A stretch of DNA of 64,000 nucleotides from Streptomyces inusitatus (GCF_014651115.1 NZ_BMWG01000001.1:372001-436000), one strand, 5' to 3'; shown: positions 19,252-26,459, counted from the first letter of the stretch. The notes: generated from the letters alone by a model not told the origin. A program made the numbers and translations.

Positions 19252-19482
19252 TCAACCATGAATGATCTTGACCGCTGTGACGACGAAGGCGGGCGGACCG
19301 GCGATAGTCGCCGACCGTCGGTCCGGCTCCCTCCCGGGGTCGGCCGGGGCAGAGCCGTGCCCGTAGGGGTCCTTCGCCAGGGTCGTCTGCATCGCGGCGT
19401 CGAACTGAGCCCTGAACCGGGGTTCCATCTGCCGGTAGACCTTCTCCCCCTCGCCCGCGTAGGTGATCCGGTAACAGCTCAC
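19252..19482 (-). CDS. Small RelE/ParE-like toxin candidate
   Basis: 76 residues beginning MSCYRITYAGEGEKVYRQM and containing AKDPYGHGSAP and DRRSATIAG, a pattern seen in small actinobacterial proteins with a RelE/ParE-like fold. The ATG overlaps the stop of the upstream gene (19479-19482). Its position as the short second gene of a two-gene unit supports a toxin-like role; no activity can be read from the sequence. Confidence 0.55.
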   Translation of the reverse strand: MSCYRITYAGEGEKVYRQMEPRFRAQFDAAMQTTLAKDPYGHGSAPADPGREPDRRSATIAGPPAFVVTAVKIIHG

Positions 19483-20030
19483 CGTCCCTCCCCCTGCCCC
19501 TGGTAGGCCGCCCTCAGCTCGGCGACAAGGGCGTCCTCCTCCGCCAAATCCTCCGGCGGATATCCCCAGCGCAGTGCGGCATAGGTCAACTCATGCCCCG
19601 GAGTACGGGAGATCTCCGCCTCGAACTCCGCCCGCCGGTCCTCGTCAAGCGCCTGCCGAATGCCCTCGATCGTCGCCGGGAACGTCTTCGCACCCACAGG
19701 GAAGCCGGTGGACCACACCGTGGGCGCGGTCTCCCCCTCCACCTCGTCCAGCGGCGGATGCGTCGGAGCGACCGGTTTCCCGTCGCCGTCCCTCACCCCC
19801 GAGAAGTCCCCGCTGCGGAGCCGCCCCACCGTCGTCGCATCCGACTCCGCCGCGCCCGGTGGCAGGGTCCAGTCGAGGATCACGTAGACGAGATGCTTCG
19901 CCGGAGTCCGGGCGACCACGGCGTCGAACTCCGCCGCTTTCTCCGGCTCCAGCTCCGCGCGGACGCCCCCGATACTCGACGGCACCTCAACACGCGCCCC
20001 TGCCAGGGGGATGCTCCACACCGGCCCCAT
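19479..20030 (-). CDS. Tandem-duplicated antitoxin-like protein
   Basis: 183 residues made of two homologous halves. VWSIPLAGARVEVPSSIGGV and RAELEPEKAAEFDAVVARTP in the first half align with VWSTGFPVGAKTFPATIEGI and RQALDEDRRAEFEAEISRTP in the second, each followed by a hydrophobic helix and an acidic linker. The fold looks like small helical actinobacterial antitoxin-type proteins (DUF6247-like). It overlaps and precedes the toxin-like gene. The duplication is unusual and may double the toxin-binding sites. Confidence 0.6.
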   Translation of the reverse strand: MGPVWSIPLAGARVEVPSSIGGVRAELEPEKAAEFDAVVARTPAKHLVYVILDWTLPPGAAESDATTVGRLRSGDFSGVRDGDGKPVAPTHPPLDEVEGETAPTVWSTGFPVGAKTFPATIEGIRQALDEDRRAEFEAEISRTPGHELTYAALRWGYPPEDLAEEDALVAELRAAYQGQGEGR

Positions 20031-20144
20031 GCCCGGCCCTCACCTTCGTTCGCGAAGCCTTCGAAGCGGCCACGCTAGAGCCCGGCCGGGACAGAGAAAC
20101 GGATACCAGGCGCTCTCAACACGATCGGGTGACCGACCCCACCG

Positions 20145-20292
20145 CGCCTCTGGGCGCAAGGTCAAGCACGTCGGCCCCGGGCCTGTGGTCCGGCTACTGG
20201 GTCCAGTTGAACTCGCCGTTGGCGTTGGTCTTCCGCCGCTGGGGCTTGCTCTGGGAGTAGGTGTCCCATGCGGTGCTGCGGGTGTCAGTCAC
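20145..20292 (-). pseudogene. Duplicated 5' end of the methyltransferase gene at 21923-22756
   Basis: From GTG 20292 the minus strand reads TDTRSTAWDTYSQSKPQRRK and TNANGEFNWTQ, nearly identical to the start of the intact methyltransferase gene at 22756. A three-codon deletion, then a Tyr-to-stop change at 20194-20196 and loss of homology after LDLAP, show it is a dead copy. Confidence 0.85.
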
Positions 20293-20460
20293 TGCCTGTC
20301 CGTTTCGGCTGGAGTGTGCGAGGAACGGCAGCGCGGTAGCCGTGATGGCGGGTACGGTGCTGCAAGGTGGCCCTGTGGCGGTGGACAGCGCTTGGGGCTG
20401 CCTCCGGAGCAGGTAAAGAAAAACAGCATGGTCACGTGACAACACCGCAGGTCAGAAAGT
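20161..20460 (+). repeat. Direct repeat, copy A (methyltransferase 5' end plus CRISPR leader)
   Basis: About 300 bp repeated in the same orientation at roughly 22615-22926. Both copies contain the methyltransferase 5' end and the CRISPR leader, so the duplicated unit ends exactly at the first CRISPR repeat. The copies lie about 2.46 kb apart and bracket array 2 and both methyltransferase genes. Confidence 0.85.
20320..20460 (+). promoter_or_regulatory. Leader of CRISPR array 2
   Basis: A 140-bp stretch starting at GAGGAACGGCAGCGCGGTAG and ending AGGTCAGAAAGT is shared, with few changes, by arrays 2, 3 and 4 (leaders at 20320, 22787 and 24222). It contains the A-rich block GTAAAGAAAAACAGCATG close to the first repeat, as expected for a type I-E leader carrying the array promoter. 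Confidence 0.8.
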
Positions 20461-20611
20461 GTCGGCCCCGCACGCGCGGGGGTAGCCCGTCGCGAGTGTC
20501 GGCGGCGAGGCGCTCGGCGACGTCGGCCCCGCACGCGCGGGGGGTAGCCCTCCGAGCGAGACGTATGCGCCGCCGCTCCGGGTGTCCGCCCCGCGCGTGC
20601 GGGGATACCTC
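20461..20611 (+). CRISPR. CRISPR array 2, 3 repeats
   Basis: Repeats start at 20461, 20522 and 20584 with 33-bp spacers. The first repeat begins GTCGGCCCCGCACGCGCGGG and continues GGTAGCCC. The second carries one extra G, and the terminal repeat is degenerate (GTCCGCCCCGCGCGTGCGGG). No cas genes nearby. Confidence 0.9.
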
Positions 20612-20628
20612 CCGTGCGGGGCCCAGCC

Positions 20629-20840
20629 GCCCACTTCCCGAAGAAGGTGTTGTAGACGGTCACCTGCGCGCTACCACCCTGCTTGGCCGGGTTCTTCAAA
20701 GCCGCCCTGTCCTTCACGACCTTCAACCTGGCCCAAGTCTTGCCGCCGTCATAGAAAGCGTGCGCGGTCAGCGCCTTGACGTTGCCCTTGGCCGCCGCCG
20801 CGCCGTGAACCTGGAGCGGGGCGGCCTGGGTGGCACACGC
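20629..20840 (-). pseudogene. 3'-end remnant of a subtilase-like secreted protease gene, second copy
   Basis: The minus strand reads ALTAHAFYDGGKTWARLKVV, then ALKNPAKQGGSAQVTVYNTF and FGKW. This is the C-terminal DGGxTW...NPxxGG...TVYN pattern of Streptomyces S8 proteases. The stop seen beyond array 1 (TAG) is TGG here. No catalytic domain is present. It abuts CRISPR array 2 and the stop of the PCMT-like gene. Confidence 0.6.
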
Positions 20841-20869
20841 CAGGGCGGTGCGTCCGGGCGGCCTGGGTG

Positions 20870-21916
20870 CTAGCGGCTGAGCCGCAGGTTCCAGCCCGCG
20901 CCGTCCGGTCCGCTGGTGGGGATGAGGGTGGGGGAGTAGTCGGCGCGGCCGGGCTGTCCGGCGGCGTTCCAGCCGGTGATCCAGTCTCGGACGACGGCGA
21001 GGGACGGGGAACCGGGGCTGTCCGCGACGATCTTGCCGTCCTGCGTGAGGGCGGCGGCGGAGGTGGGGGTGGAGTGTCCGAACAGCATTCCGTCGGGGAG
21101 GCGGACAAGTGTCAGGCCGGGGTCGGCCGTGGAGGCGGCCCAGTACTGGAGCGGCTTCCAGGGGGCGTCGGCGGCCGGGTCCTCGGCGTGGCCGGGGTTG
21201 CTCAGGCGTTCCAGGGTGGCGCGGGCACCGGAGCTGTGCCAGTCGTCGTTCTCGCGCCAGGCGATGGACACCCAGGAATGCTCGGGTGCCCGGGTCTCCC
21301 AGTCGATCCAGCGTCCGGGCAGGTCGAGATCGGGCTTCGGGGAAGGGGTGGCATCGATGTAGTTGCCGCCGGTGACGGTCTCGATCTCGGGTCGGCCGTG
21401 GTTGACGCGGATGACCGCGAGCACGGTCAGGTCCGGGATCGCCGCGACCGGCAGGGTGGAGACGATCCGGCCGCAGTCGGCGGTCTGATCCACCCACGCC
21501 TTCGGGAGCAGGGGCGGCGCGCACCAGGCCCCGATGCGGTCGTACGGGGCGGAGCCGGGATAGCCGGCGACTCCGTCGGCGGTGTGGCAGCGGATGTGGG
21601 TCAGCCCGCGCCGGTGGTGGATGAGATTGGCCCAGCGGATGAGATACCCGTTGATGTCCAGGCTGGTCACCGAGCCGGTGGGGCCGGTGAGGTGGGCGAG
21701 CAGCGCGCCCGAGTAGCCGGACCCGGTCCCGATCTCCAGCACCCTCGCGCCTTCGACCACGTCCAGGTAGGAGATGTCGCGGTGAACGAAGACCGCGTTG
21801 GTGCGGTGGACGGTGGGTCCGCGTCCGTCGTGATGGGTGTAGTGCCGCTCCGGTACTGACTCGGCGGACTTGGCGACTGCGGGGGACACCGGGGCGTCGA
21901 CGGCGGGTGCGCTCAA
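20870..21916 (-). CDS. PCMT-type methyltransferase of the RiPP-associated kind
   Basis: 348 residues. A protein-L-isoaspartate-methyltransferase-like SAM domain occupies about 30-190: VLEIGTGSGYSGALLAHLTG is motif I, GPTGSVTSLDING the next strand, and APYDRIGAWCAPPLLPKAWV the PCMT core. A C-terminal extension of about 150 residues, ending in a beta-rich WNLRLSR, resembles that of the methyltransferase at 61206-62399. Such extended PCMT enzymes accompany ATP-grasp and FxLD peptide-maturation systems in actinobacteria, but no precursor or maturase is intact nearby. It starts 6 bp after the upstream methyltransferase, so the two form an operon. Confidence 0.75.
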   Translation of the reverse strand: MSAPAVDAPVSPAVAKSAESVPERHYTHHDGRGPTVHRTNAVFVHRDISYLDVVEGARVLEIGTGSGYSGALLAHLTGPTGSVTSLDINGYLIRWANLIHHRRGLTHIRCHTADGVAGYPGSAPYDRIGAWCAPPLLPKAWVDQTADCGRIVSTLPVAAIPDLTVLAVIRVNHGRPEIETVTGGNYIDATPSPKPDLDLPGRWIDWETRAPEHSWVSIAWRENDDWHSSGARATLERLSNPGHAEDPAADAPWKPLQYWAASTADPGLTLVRLPDGMLFGHSTPTSAAALTQDGKIVADSPGSPSLAVVRDWITGWNAAGQPGRADYSPTLIPTSGPDGAGWNLRLSR

Positions 21917-21922
21917 CGCTGT

Positions 21923-22756
21923 TCACTCCTCAGGAGGGTGGGGAACTCGCGTGCTCAACCGCCCCGATCGGGTGAAAGTCACGGCGTCGGGGCTGGTGGG
22001 ATTCAGATGGACGGAGTGGTGTGGTACTCCGCCGGCGGGGGCGCGAACCGTACGCCGAAGCACCAGGTGACCTTCCGGCCCGTGATCGCGGCTGCCCCGG
22101 ACGAACAGCGTGCCCGTGCGCCGACTCCCTGGGGGCGGGGAGATCACGGAGGCCGACACGTCCGCGTAGCCCTGCTCCTTGAGGATCAACTCCCAGGCGG
22201 CGGGCTCATAGTCCCACCGCTTGACGACGGCCGGGTCCTCGTCGGGCCCACGCGGGATGTACGAGGCCTGGCAGCCGTAGCACCCTTCGACCGGGGGCCG
22301 CTGGGAGAAGGCGAACACTCCCCCCGGCTTGAGGTTCGCGTGAACGGCCGGCAGCAGCAGTCCGGGGTCGGTGAACCAGGCCGCGCCGAACACGCTGTAG
22401 ACCGCGTCGAAGACCGTGACCGCGTCTTTGAGATGGGCGAGGGCATCGGCCTGGTGGAGTTCCATCCCGTCCATGCCCGGCCATCGCTCACGCGCCTTGT
22501 CGAGCTGCCTGGCGGAGAGGTCGACCCCCACGGCCCGCATACCGATCGCCGCGAGGTGAGCAGCGTTCCCTCCGGACCCGCACCCGAGGTCCAGCACGCT
22601 GTCTCCAGGCGCGAGTCTGAGCACATCGACCCCGGGGCCGTGATCCGGGTACTGGGTCCAGTTGAACCATGTGGTCTCACCGTTGGCGTTGGTCTTCCGC
22701 CGCTGGGGCTTGCTCTGGGAGTAGGTGTCCCATGCGGTGCTGCGGGTGTCAGTCAC
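21923..22756 (-). CDS. Class I SAM-dependent methyltransferase
   Basis: 277 residues from GTG 22756. N-terminal WDTYSQSKPQRRK leads to the SAM-binding motif SVLDLGCGSGGNAAHLAAIG, the acidic strand AVGVDLSARQLDKARERW and the post-motif FDAVYSVFGAAWFTDPGLLL. A Cys pair lies in EGCYGCQ. The core domain ends near GTLFVRGS; the final 50 residues are low-complexity and may be readthrough after a frame change. Its promoter must lie in the leader of CRISPR array 3, which runs divergently. First gene of a two-gene operon with the PCMT-type enzyme. Confidence 0.8.
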   Translation of the reverse strand: MTDTRSTAWDTYSQSKPQRRKTNANGETTWFNWTQYPDHGPGVDVLRLAPGDSVLDLGCGSGGNAAHLAAIGMRAVGVDLSARQLDKARERWPGMDGMELHQADALAHLKDAVTVFDAVYSVFGAAWFTDPGLLLPAVHANLKPGGVFAFSQRPPVEGCYGCQASYIPRGPDEDPAVVKRWDYEPAAWELILKEQGYADVSASVISPPPGSRRTGTLFVRGSRDHGPEGHLVLRRTVRAPAGGVPHHSVHLNPTSPDAVTFTRSGRLSTRVPHPPEE

Positions 22757-22926
22757 TGCCTACTGTCCGTTTCGGCTGGAGTGGACGAGGAACGGCAGTG
22801 CGGTAGCCGTGATGGCGGGTACGGTGCTGCAAGGTGGCCCTGTGGCGGTGAACAGCGCCTGGGCGACCCTTGAAGCAGGTAAAGCAAAACAGCATGATCA
22901 CGCGACAACGCCCCCGGTCAGAAAGT
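22615..22926 (+). repeat. Direct repeat, copy B
   Basis: Partner of the repeat at 20161-20460. It includes the intact methyltransferase 5' end and the array 3 leader (22787-22926). Recombination between the copies would delete both methyltransferases and array 2. Confidence 0.85.
22787..22926 (+). promoter_or_regulatory. Leader of CRISPR array 3
   Basis: Same conserved block as before arrays 2 and 4: GAGGAACGGCAGTGCGGTAG through CCCGGTCAGAAAGT, with GTAAAGCAAAACAGCATG near the first repeat. It doubles as the divergent upstream region of the methyltransferase operon. Confidence 0.8.
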
Positions 22927-23076
22927 GTCGGCCCCGCACGCGCGGGGGTAGCCCGTCACCATCAACGTCCAAAGGGGAACCCACACCGTCGGCCCCGCAC
23001 GCGCGGGGGTAGCCCCGATCTTCAAGAGGCCGTCCCGGTATCGTCCGGGTCGGCCTTCCCTGCTCAGCGGGGTACT
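22927..23076 (+). CRISPR. CRISPR array 3, 3 repeats
   Basis: Two perfect repeats at 22927 and 22988 with a 33-bp spacer, then a second 33-bp spacer and a strongly degenerate terminal repeat at 23049 (GTCGGCCTTCCCTGCTCAGC). Same consensus and orientation as array 2. Confidence 0.85.
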
Positions 23077-23193
23077 CGCGATCGTCTCGTGGTGGCGGAT
23101 GGCCTCGGCGATGATGAAGTTCACCGAAAATCACGGACATGATGACTGGCCCCGCCCTGTCTACGACGGGGGACAGGCCGGGGCGGTTCGGGT

Positions 23194-23532
23194 TCAGTCA
23201 GGGTGCCGGGCGGGTTGGGTGCGGAGGACGGCAAGCCTTCGCTGATAGATCTGGCCCGAGTAGTACGAGGTCTCGGCCGGGCTGTCCGCGCTGGTCTCGA
23301 TCACATGCTGGGCGGCGGCCTTCAGGGCTGCCGCCCAGGCGAGGGTGTGGTGCCGACCGTCACGTCCACACTCCTGGGGCTCCCCGGCGAGGCAGAGAGG
23401 AAGAGTAGGGCCGACCTTGTTCGCAGCGTGCCTCACGTACATGGCGATCCGGTGCCACTGTTCCTCCGCACGCTCCACTGCCGGTCTGTGGCCCTCGATC
23501 CACGCGGTGAAGTCGTCGCCGTGATCGTCCAT
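23194..23532 (-). CDS. Hypothetical protein, 112 residues
   Basis: GGAGG lies eight bases before the ATG and codon use is normal, so this is a real gene. The protein is helical and charged (MDDHGDDFTAWIEGHRPAVE, RAEEQWHRIAMYVRHAANKV) with two cysteines (LCLAGEPQECG) and a Tyr pair (SYYSGQIYQRRL). No recognisable family. It is downstream of the radical-SAM remnant on the same strand and may be a survivor of the former gene cluster. Confidence 0.6.
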   Translation of the reverse strand: MDDHGDDFTAWIEGHRPAVERAEEQWHRIAMYVRHAANKVGPTLPLCLAGEPQECGRDGRHHTLAWAAALKAAAQHVIETSADSPAETSYYSGQIYQRRLAVLRTQPARHPD

Positions 23533-23634
23533 GGTGCCTGCCTCCGGCTCGATCGGTTGGGTGAGCGATGAGCGATCGTAGACAGCGTTCGGGAGTCGGG
23601 CGGGGCCTTTGGGGGCACGGTCCCCCTCACGGGA

Positions 23635-23803
23635 TCACGGGAGGCAGGGCCCGCACGCGGGGAGGCAGACCGGCCCGGCCGCGCACGCCTGGTTGGTGGC
23701 CTGCTCAATCTGAGTCCTTGCCGTTGCCATCTCGGCGCCGTTCCAGATGGCCGTCAGGGACGCCTCACGGACGTTGCCGACATTGATGCCGCGTCTCCAG
23801 ACG
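23635..23803 (-). pseudogene. C-terminal SPASM-type tail of a radical SAM protein
   Basis: The minus strand reads RGINVGNVREASLTAIWNG and ends CAAGPVCLPACGPCLP before a stop. GNVRE-x-SL-x-x-IW followed by four clustered Cys is characteristic of the auxiliary iron-sulfur cluster region of SPASM/Twitch radical SAM enzymes that modify peptides. No core radical-SAM domain precedes it: the frame runs into DUF6879-like sequence in another frame, so this is a recombination remnant. Confidence 0.65.
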
Positions 23804-24073
23804 CCAGGCGGTGTGCTTGAACTCCCTGAACAGGTTGGCGATCGACGGGAACGGTTGCAGCTCCGGCGCGGGGAGGCGCGGCGCATAGCGGACGAGGAGA
23901 TCTCGCGGCACTCGGACGAACGTCTCGGAGTCCTTAACGTCCCGCAGTTGGACGAGATGGCCCGGGTCGGTCTCTCGGTCGCCCTGGACGAGGATCTGAT
24001 CGGTGCCCTCGATCTCGTAGAGGGTGGGGCAGTCGCCATCGCCGCTGGTCGTGCCGATGAACCTGAGTGTCAT
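23765..24073 (-). CDS. Small conserved protein fused to truncated DUF6879-like sequence
   Basis: 102 residues. The first 66 (MTLRFIGTTSGDGDCPTLYE, then DPGHLVQLRDVKDSETFVRV and PRDLLVRYAP) match a small Streptomyces protein that commonly precedes a DUF6879 gene. The rest, LFREFKHTAWRLETR, looks like the start of DUF6879 itself, after which the frame collapses into the radical-SAM remnant. The first module may still be functional; the second is cut off. Divergent from the leader of array 4. Confidence 0.55.
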   Translation of the reverse strand: MTLRFIGTTSGDGDCPTLYEIEGTDQILVQGDRETDPGHLVQLRDVKDSETFVRVPRDLLVRYAPRLPAPELQPFPSIANLFREFKHTAWRLETRHQCRQRP

Positions 24074-24221
24074 GTGGGCGTCCTCCGTTGAAGTGTGGCT
24101 CAGGAACAGGATGCTCGGAACAGCTCCCGCGCACCGCGAAGTTGCAGCAGATTGCTCAATGGGTCGACTGGCGAGTAGTTGCGCGCAACAGCGATGGGAC
24201 GATCCTGAGACGACTGCCGAG

Positions 24222-24357
24222 GAGGAACGGCAGCGCGGCGGCCGTGATGGCGGGTACGGTGCTGCAAGGTGGCCCTGTGGCGGTGAACAGCGCTTGGGCA
24301 GCGAAGCAGGTAAAGAAAAACAGCATGATCACGCGACAACGCCCCAGGTCAGGAAGT
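24222..24357 (+). promoter_or_regulatory. Leader of CRISPR array 4
   Basis: Third copy of the conserved leader, GAGGAACGGCAGCGCGGCGG through CAGGTCAGGAAGT. The homology starts abruptly at 24222. The sequence upstream, including a 12-bp palindrome GTTGCGCGCAAC at 24178-24189, is unique to this locus and probably serves the divergent small gene. Confidence 0.8.
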
Positions 24358-24628
24358 GTCGGCCCCGCACGCGCGGGGGTAGCCCCTGGAGCCCCTGCCG
24401 GGCGGGCTGGGGCAGGACGTCGGCCCCGCACGCGCGGGGGTAGCCCACCGGTTGCCGGTGATGTCGACATCGGCCTGGGGTCCGCCCCGCACGCGCGGGG
24501 GTAGCCCTTTGATTGGGGAGGGCGCGCTTGTCGGGGTCGCGTCCGCCCCGCACGCGCGGGGGTAGCTCGGGTCGCCGGCTGGTCGCCGAGGGGTGCGGCA
24601 GTCGGCCCCGCACGTGCGGGGAACCTCT
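24358..24628 (+). CRISPR. CRISPR array 4, 5 repeats
   Basis: Repeats start at 24358, 24419, 24480, 24541 and 24601; spacers are 33, 33, 33 and 32 bp. Repeats 1-2 match the array 2/3 consensus, repeats 3-4 share a G-to-C change at position 4 (GTCCGCC), and the last is degenerate (GTGCGGGGAACC). The longest array in the window. Confidence 0.92.
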
Positions 24629-24681
24629 CGGGCGGGGCACGGTCGGCTACTTACCGAAGAACAACCCCTCCCACCACCCCC

Positions 24682-24978
24682 TCACCCCGAAGCCGAACCA
24701 GCACCCCGCCCACACCGAACATCCGGGCAGCGAATCGCCGTTACGGCCCCGGTCTCGGCGTCCCTGAGTACGTGAGTGTGTGAGGTCGCGTGCGCGTGCG
24801 TACGAACCCGGACGCCCCAGCGGGTGAGACGGGCGGCCAGCCACGGCGCGTGGACGTCGTACGTCCGGGCGATGGCTTTCAGGGAATCGCCATGGGTGTA
24901 GCGGTTGATGACGGTGGTGCGGTCGGAGATGAGGCGGTTGCGGGCGGCGGCTTTCTCCGCTGGGGTGCGGCGTGGCAC
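24682..24978 (-). CDS. Small HTH-type DNA-binding protein
   Basis: 98 residues from GTG 24978, chosen because AGGAG lies six bases upstream; a longer frame to 25161 begins with Pro-rich sequence and is unlikely. RRTPAEKAAARNRLISDRTT leads to a resolvase-like helix-turn-helix (VINRYTHGDSLKAIARTYDV, HAPWLAARLTRWGV), followed by a His/Thr-rich tail and two Cys near the end. Could be a regulator or recombinase remnant. Confidence 0.55.
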   Translation of the reverse strand: MPRRTPAEKAAARNRLISDRTTVINRYTHGDSLKAIARTYDVHAPWLAARLTRWGVRVRTHAHATSHTHVLRDAETGAVTAIRCPDVRCGRGAGSASG

Positions 24979-25106
24979 TGGGGGCTCCTGTTCTGGGGTG
25001 GGTGGCCCCGGCCGTGGCGGGGGAATGGACGGCCGGGGCCGGGAGGGTGCGGGGCGCACTCTCCCCTCCCCTGGTGTGCGGCCAGGGGGGATTGGGGGGG
25101 GACGGG

Positions 25107-25313
25107 TCAGGGGTGGTCGGTGGGGGTGGCGGGGCGGACTTTGGTCTTGGGGGTGTCCCATTCGCGGCCGCCGCCGAGGGGGCGGAGGAAGTAGAGGGTG
25201 CCGTATTCGGCCATGAGGACGCCGAGGGATTTGGACTGGGTGTCGTAGGCGATGTCGCCGACCGCGAGAACGTTGTTTGGTACAGGGAATTCGGAAGCGT
25301 CAGGCATCGCCAT
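25107..25313 (-). CDS. Small hypothetical protein beside the XRE/DUF397 locus
   Basis: 68 residues (MAMPDASEFPVPNNVLAVGD; EYGTLYFLRPLGGGREWD). ATG 25313 or 25307. Small beta-rich proteins of this type are often encoded near WhiJ-like XRE/DUF397 genes in Streptomyces, here divergently. Function unknown. Confidence 0.6.
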   Translation of the reverse strand: MAMPDASEFPVPNNVLAVGDIAYDTQSKSLGVLMAEYGTLYFLRPLGGGREWDTPKTKVRPATPTDHP

Positions 25314-25359
25314 TCCCCACTCCTCTCCGTAGCGCTTCCACTACTCTGGGCGGCCCAGC

Positions 25360-26256
25360 GTGGCGGGGAGTTGGGAACTCTTCAACAGGCCAGAGGCGAA
25401 GGAAGGATTGATTCCCATCGTAAATATCAAGGAACTCGACCCTGAAGAAGGGCCACTGGCGGCCTACGGAGCCCGTCTACGGGCGGCGAGGGAAGCGCGG
25501 GGGTGGACGCAGGAGCAGTTGGCCGACCGGATGAAATATTCCGGGCAGCATATTTCGGCGCTTGAAACTGCTCGGAAGCCGCCAACTCTGCGAAGCTCAG
25601 TGAGCGCCGACATGGCCTTCGGAATCGCAGGGAAGGTCGAATCCTTCAAACGGGCGTACTACGAGATCAAGCGTGGTTCGCTGATGGAGGGCTTCCCGGA
25701 GTACCTGATGCGCGAGTCCCAGGCGGCGGAGATCCGGCTGTTCGACGCAGGGCTGGTCCCAGGACTGCTCCAGACACACGCGTACGCACAGGAACTTGCC
25801 AATGGCGCGGTGCAGCGAGACGAGATCACGCCGGAGCAGGCCGCCGAGCGGGTGGAGTTCCTGATAGAGCGACAGGCCGCCCTCGTTCAGACGCCACCGC
25901 CACTGATCTTCGCGGTGCTGGACGAAAGCTGCATCCGCCGCCCCATCGGCGATCAGAGCGTCATGGACGAACAGCTCGCACGACTGATCGAGTTCTCACA
26001 ACTGTCGAACACCTCGCTTCAGATCGCCCCGTACTCCATGGGGGCACTCAGGCCGTTCGACCGATTGGTGAACCTTCTGACGATGCACGACAGATCTCTG
26101 ATGGCCTACACCGAATCGCAGAGCCAAGGGTATCTGGACCGCGAACTCACCTCTGTGGTACCGCTGATGAAGAGATATCATCAGCTCCAGACCCATGCGG
26201 CTTCCCAAGCTGAATCCGTCGCCATGATCGAACAGCTACGAAAGGGCACCCCGTGA
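25360..26256 (+). CDS. XRE-family regulator with DUF5753 (WhiJ-like)
   Basis: Up to 298 residues. The helix-turn-helix is LRAAREARGWTQEQLADRMK followed by YSGQHISALETARKPP; the rest is the DUF5753 domain (YYEIKRGSLMEGFPEYLMRE, LVPGLLQTHAYAQELANG, LDESCIRRPIG, LQIAPYSMGAL). The domain start is clear, but the first codon is not: GTG 25360 or TTG 25408, the latter preceded by GAAGG. Overlaps the DUF397 gene by GTGA, the standard WhiJ-type pair implicated in developmental control or toxin-antitoxin behaviour. Confidence 0.88.
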   Translation: MAGSWELFNRPEAKEGLIPIVNIKELDPEEGPLAAYGARLRAAREARGWTQEQLADRMKYSGQHISALETARKPPTLRSSVSADMAFGIAGKVESFKRAYYEIKRGSLMEGFPEYLMRESQAAEIRLFDAGLVPGLLQTHAYAQELANGAVQRDEITPEQAAERVEFLIERQAALVQTPPPLIFAVLDESCIRRPIGDQSVMDEQLARLIEFSQLSNTSLQIAPYSMGALRPFDRLVNLLTMHDRSLMAYTESQSQGYLDRELTSVVPLMKRYHQLQTHAASQAESVAMIEQLRKGTP

Positions 26257-26459
26257 CGACCACGACCGACTCCCCCCTCCGTTGGGTCAAGTCGAGCTAC
26301 AGCAACAACGGTGGTTCCTGCGTCGAATGGGCCCCGTCGCACGTGTCCGTCACCGGTACTGTCCCCATCCGGGACAGCAAGAACCCGGCCGGCCCGGTCC
26401 TTCTCCTGTCCAGCACCGCGTTCGCCGGACTGGTCACCCTCGCCCGCGCCGCCGCCTGA
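26253..26459 (+). CDS. DUF397 protein, partner of the XRE regulator
   Basis: 68 residues with the complete DUF397 signature: WVKSSYSNNGGSCVEWAPSH, VPIRDSKNPAGPVLLLSSTA and a C-terminal Phe/Leu helix. Starts inside the stop of the DUF5753 regulator (GTGA). DUF397 proteins act with these regulators, probably by direct binding. Confidence 0.92.
   Translation: MTTTTDSPLRWVKSSYSNNGGSCVEWAPSHVSVTGTVPIRDSKNPAGPVLLLSSTAFAGLVTLARAAA

Noticed and set aside
20289-21926. A 545-codon minus-strand frame through the PCMT gene and array 2
   Set aside because: It is a shadow of the PCMT-type methyltransferase gene in another frame; only its 3' end carries the real protease-remnant sequence, which has no start of its own.
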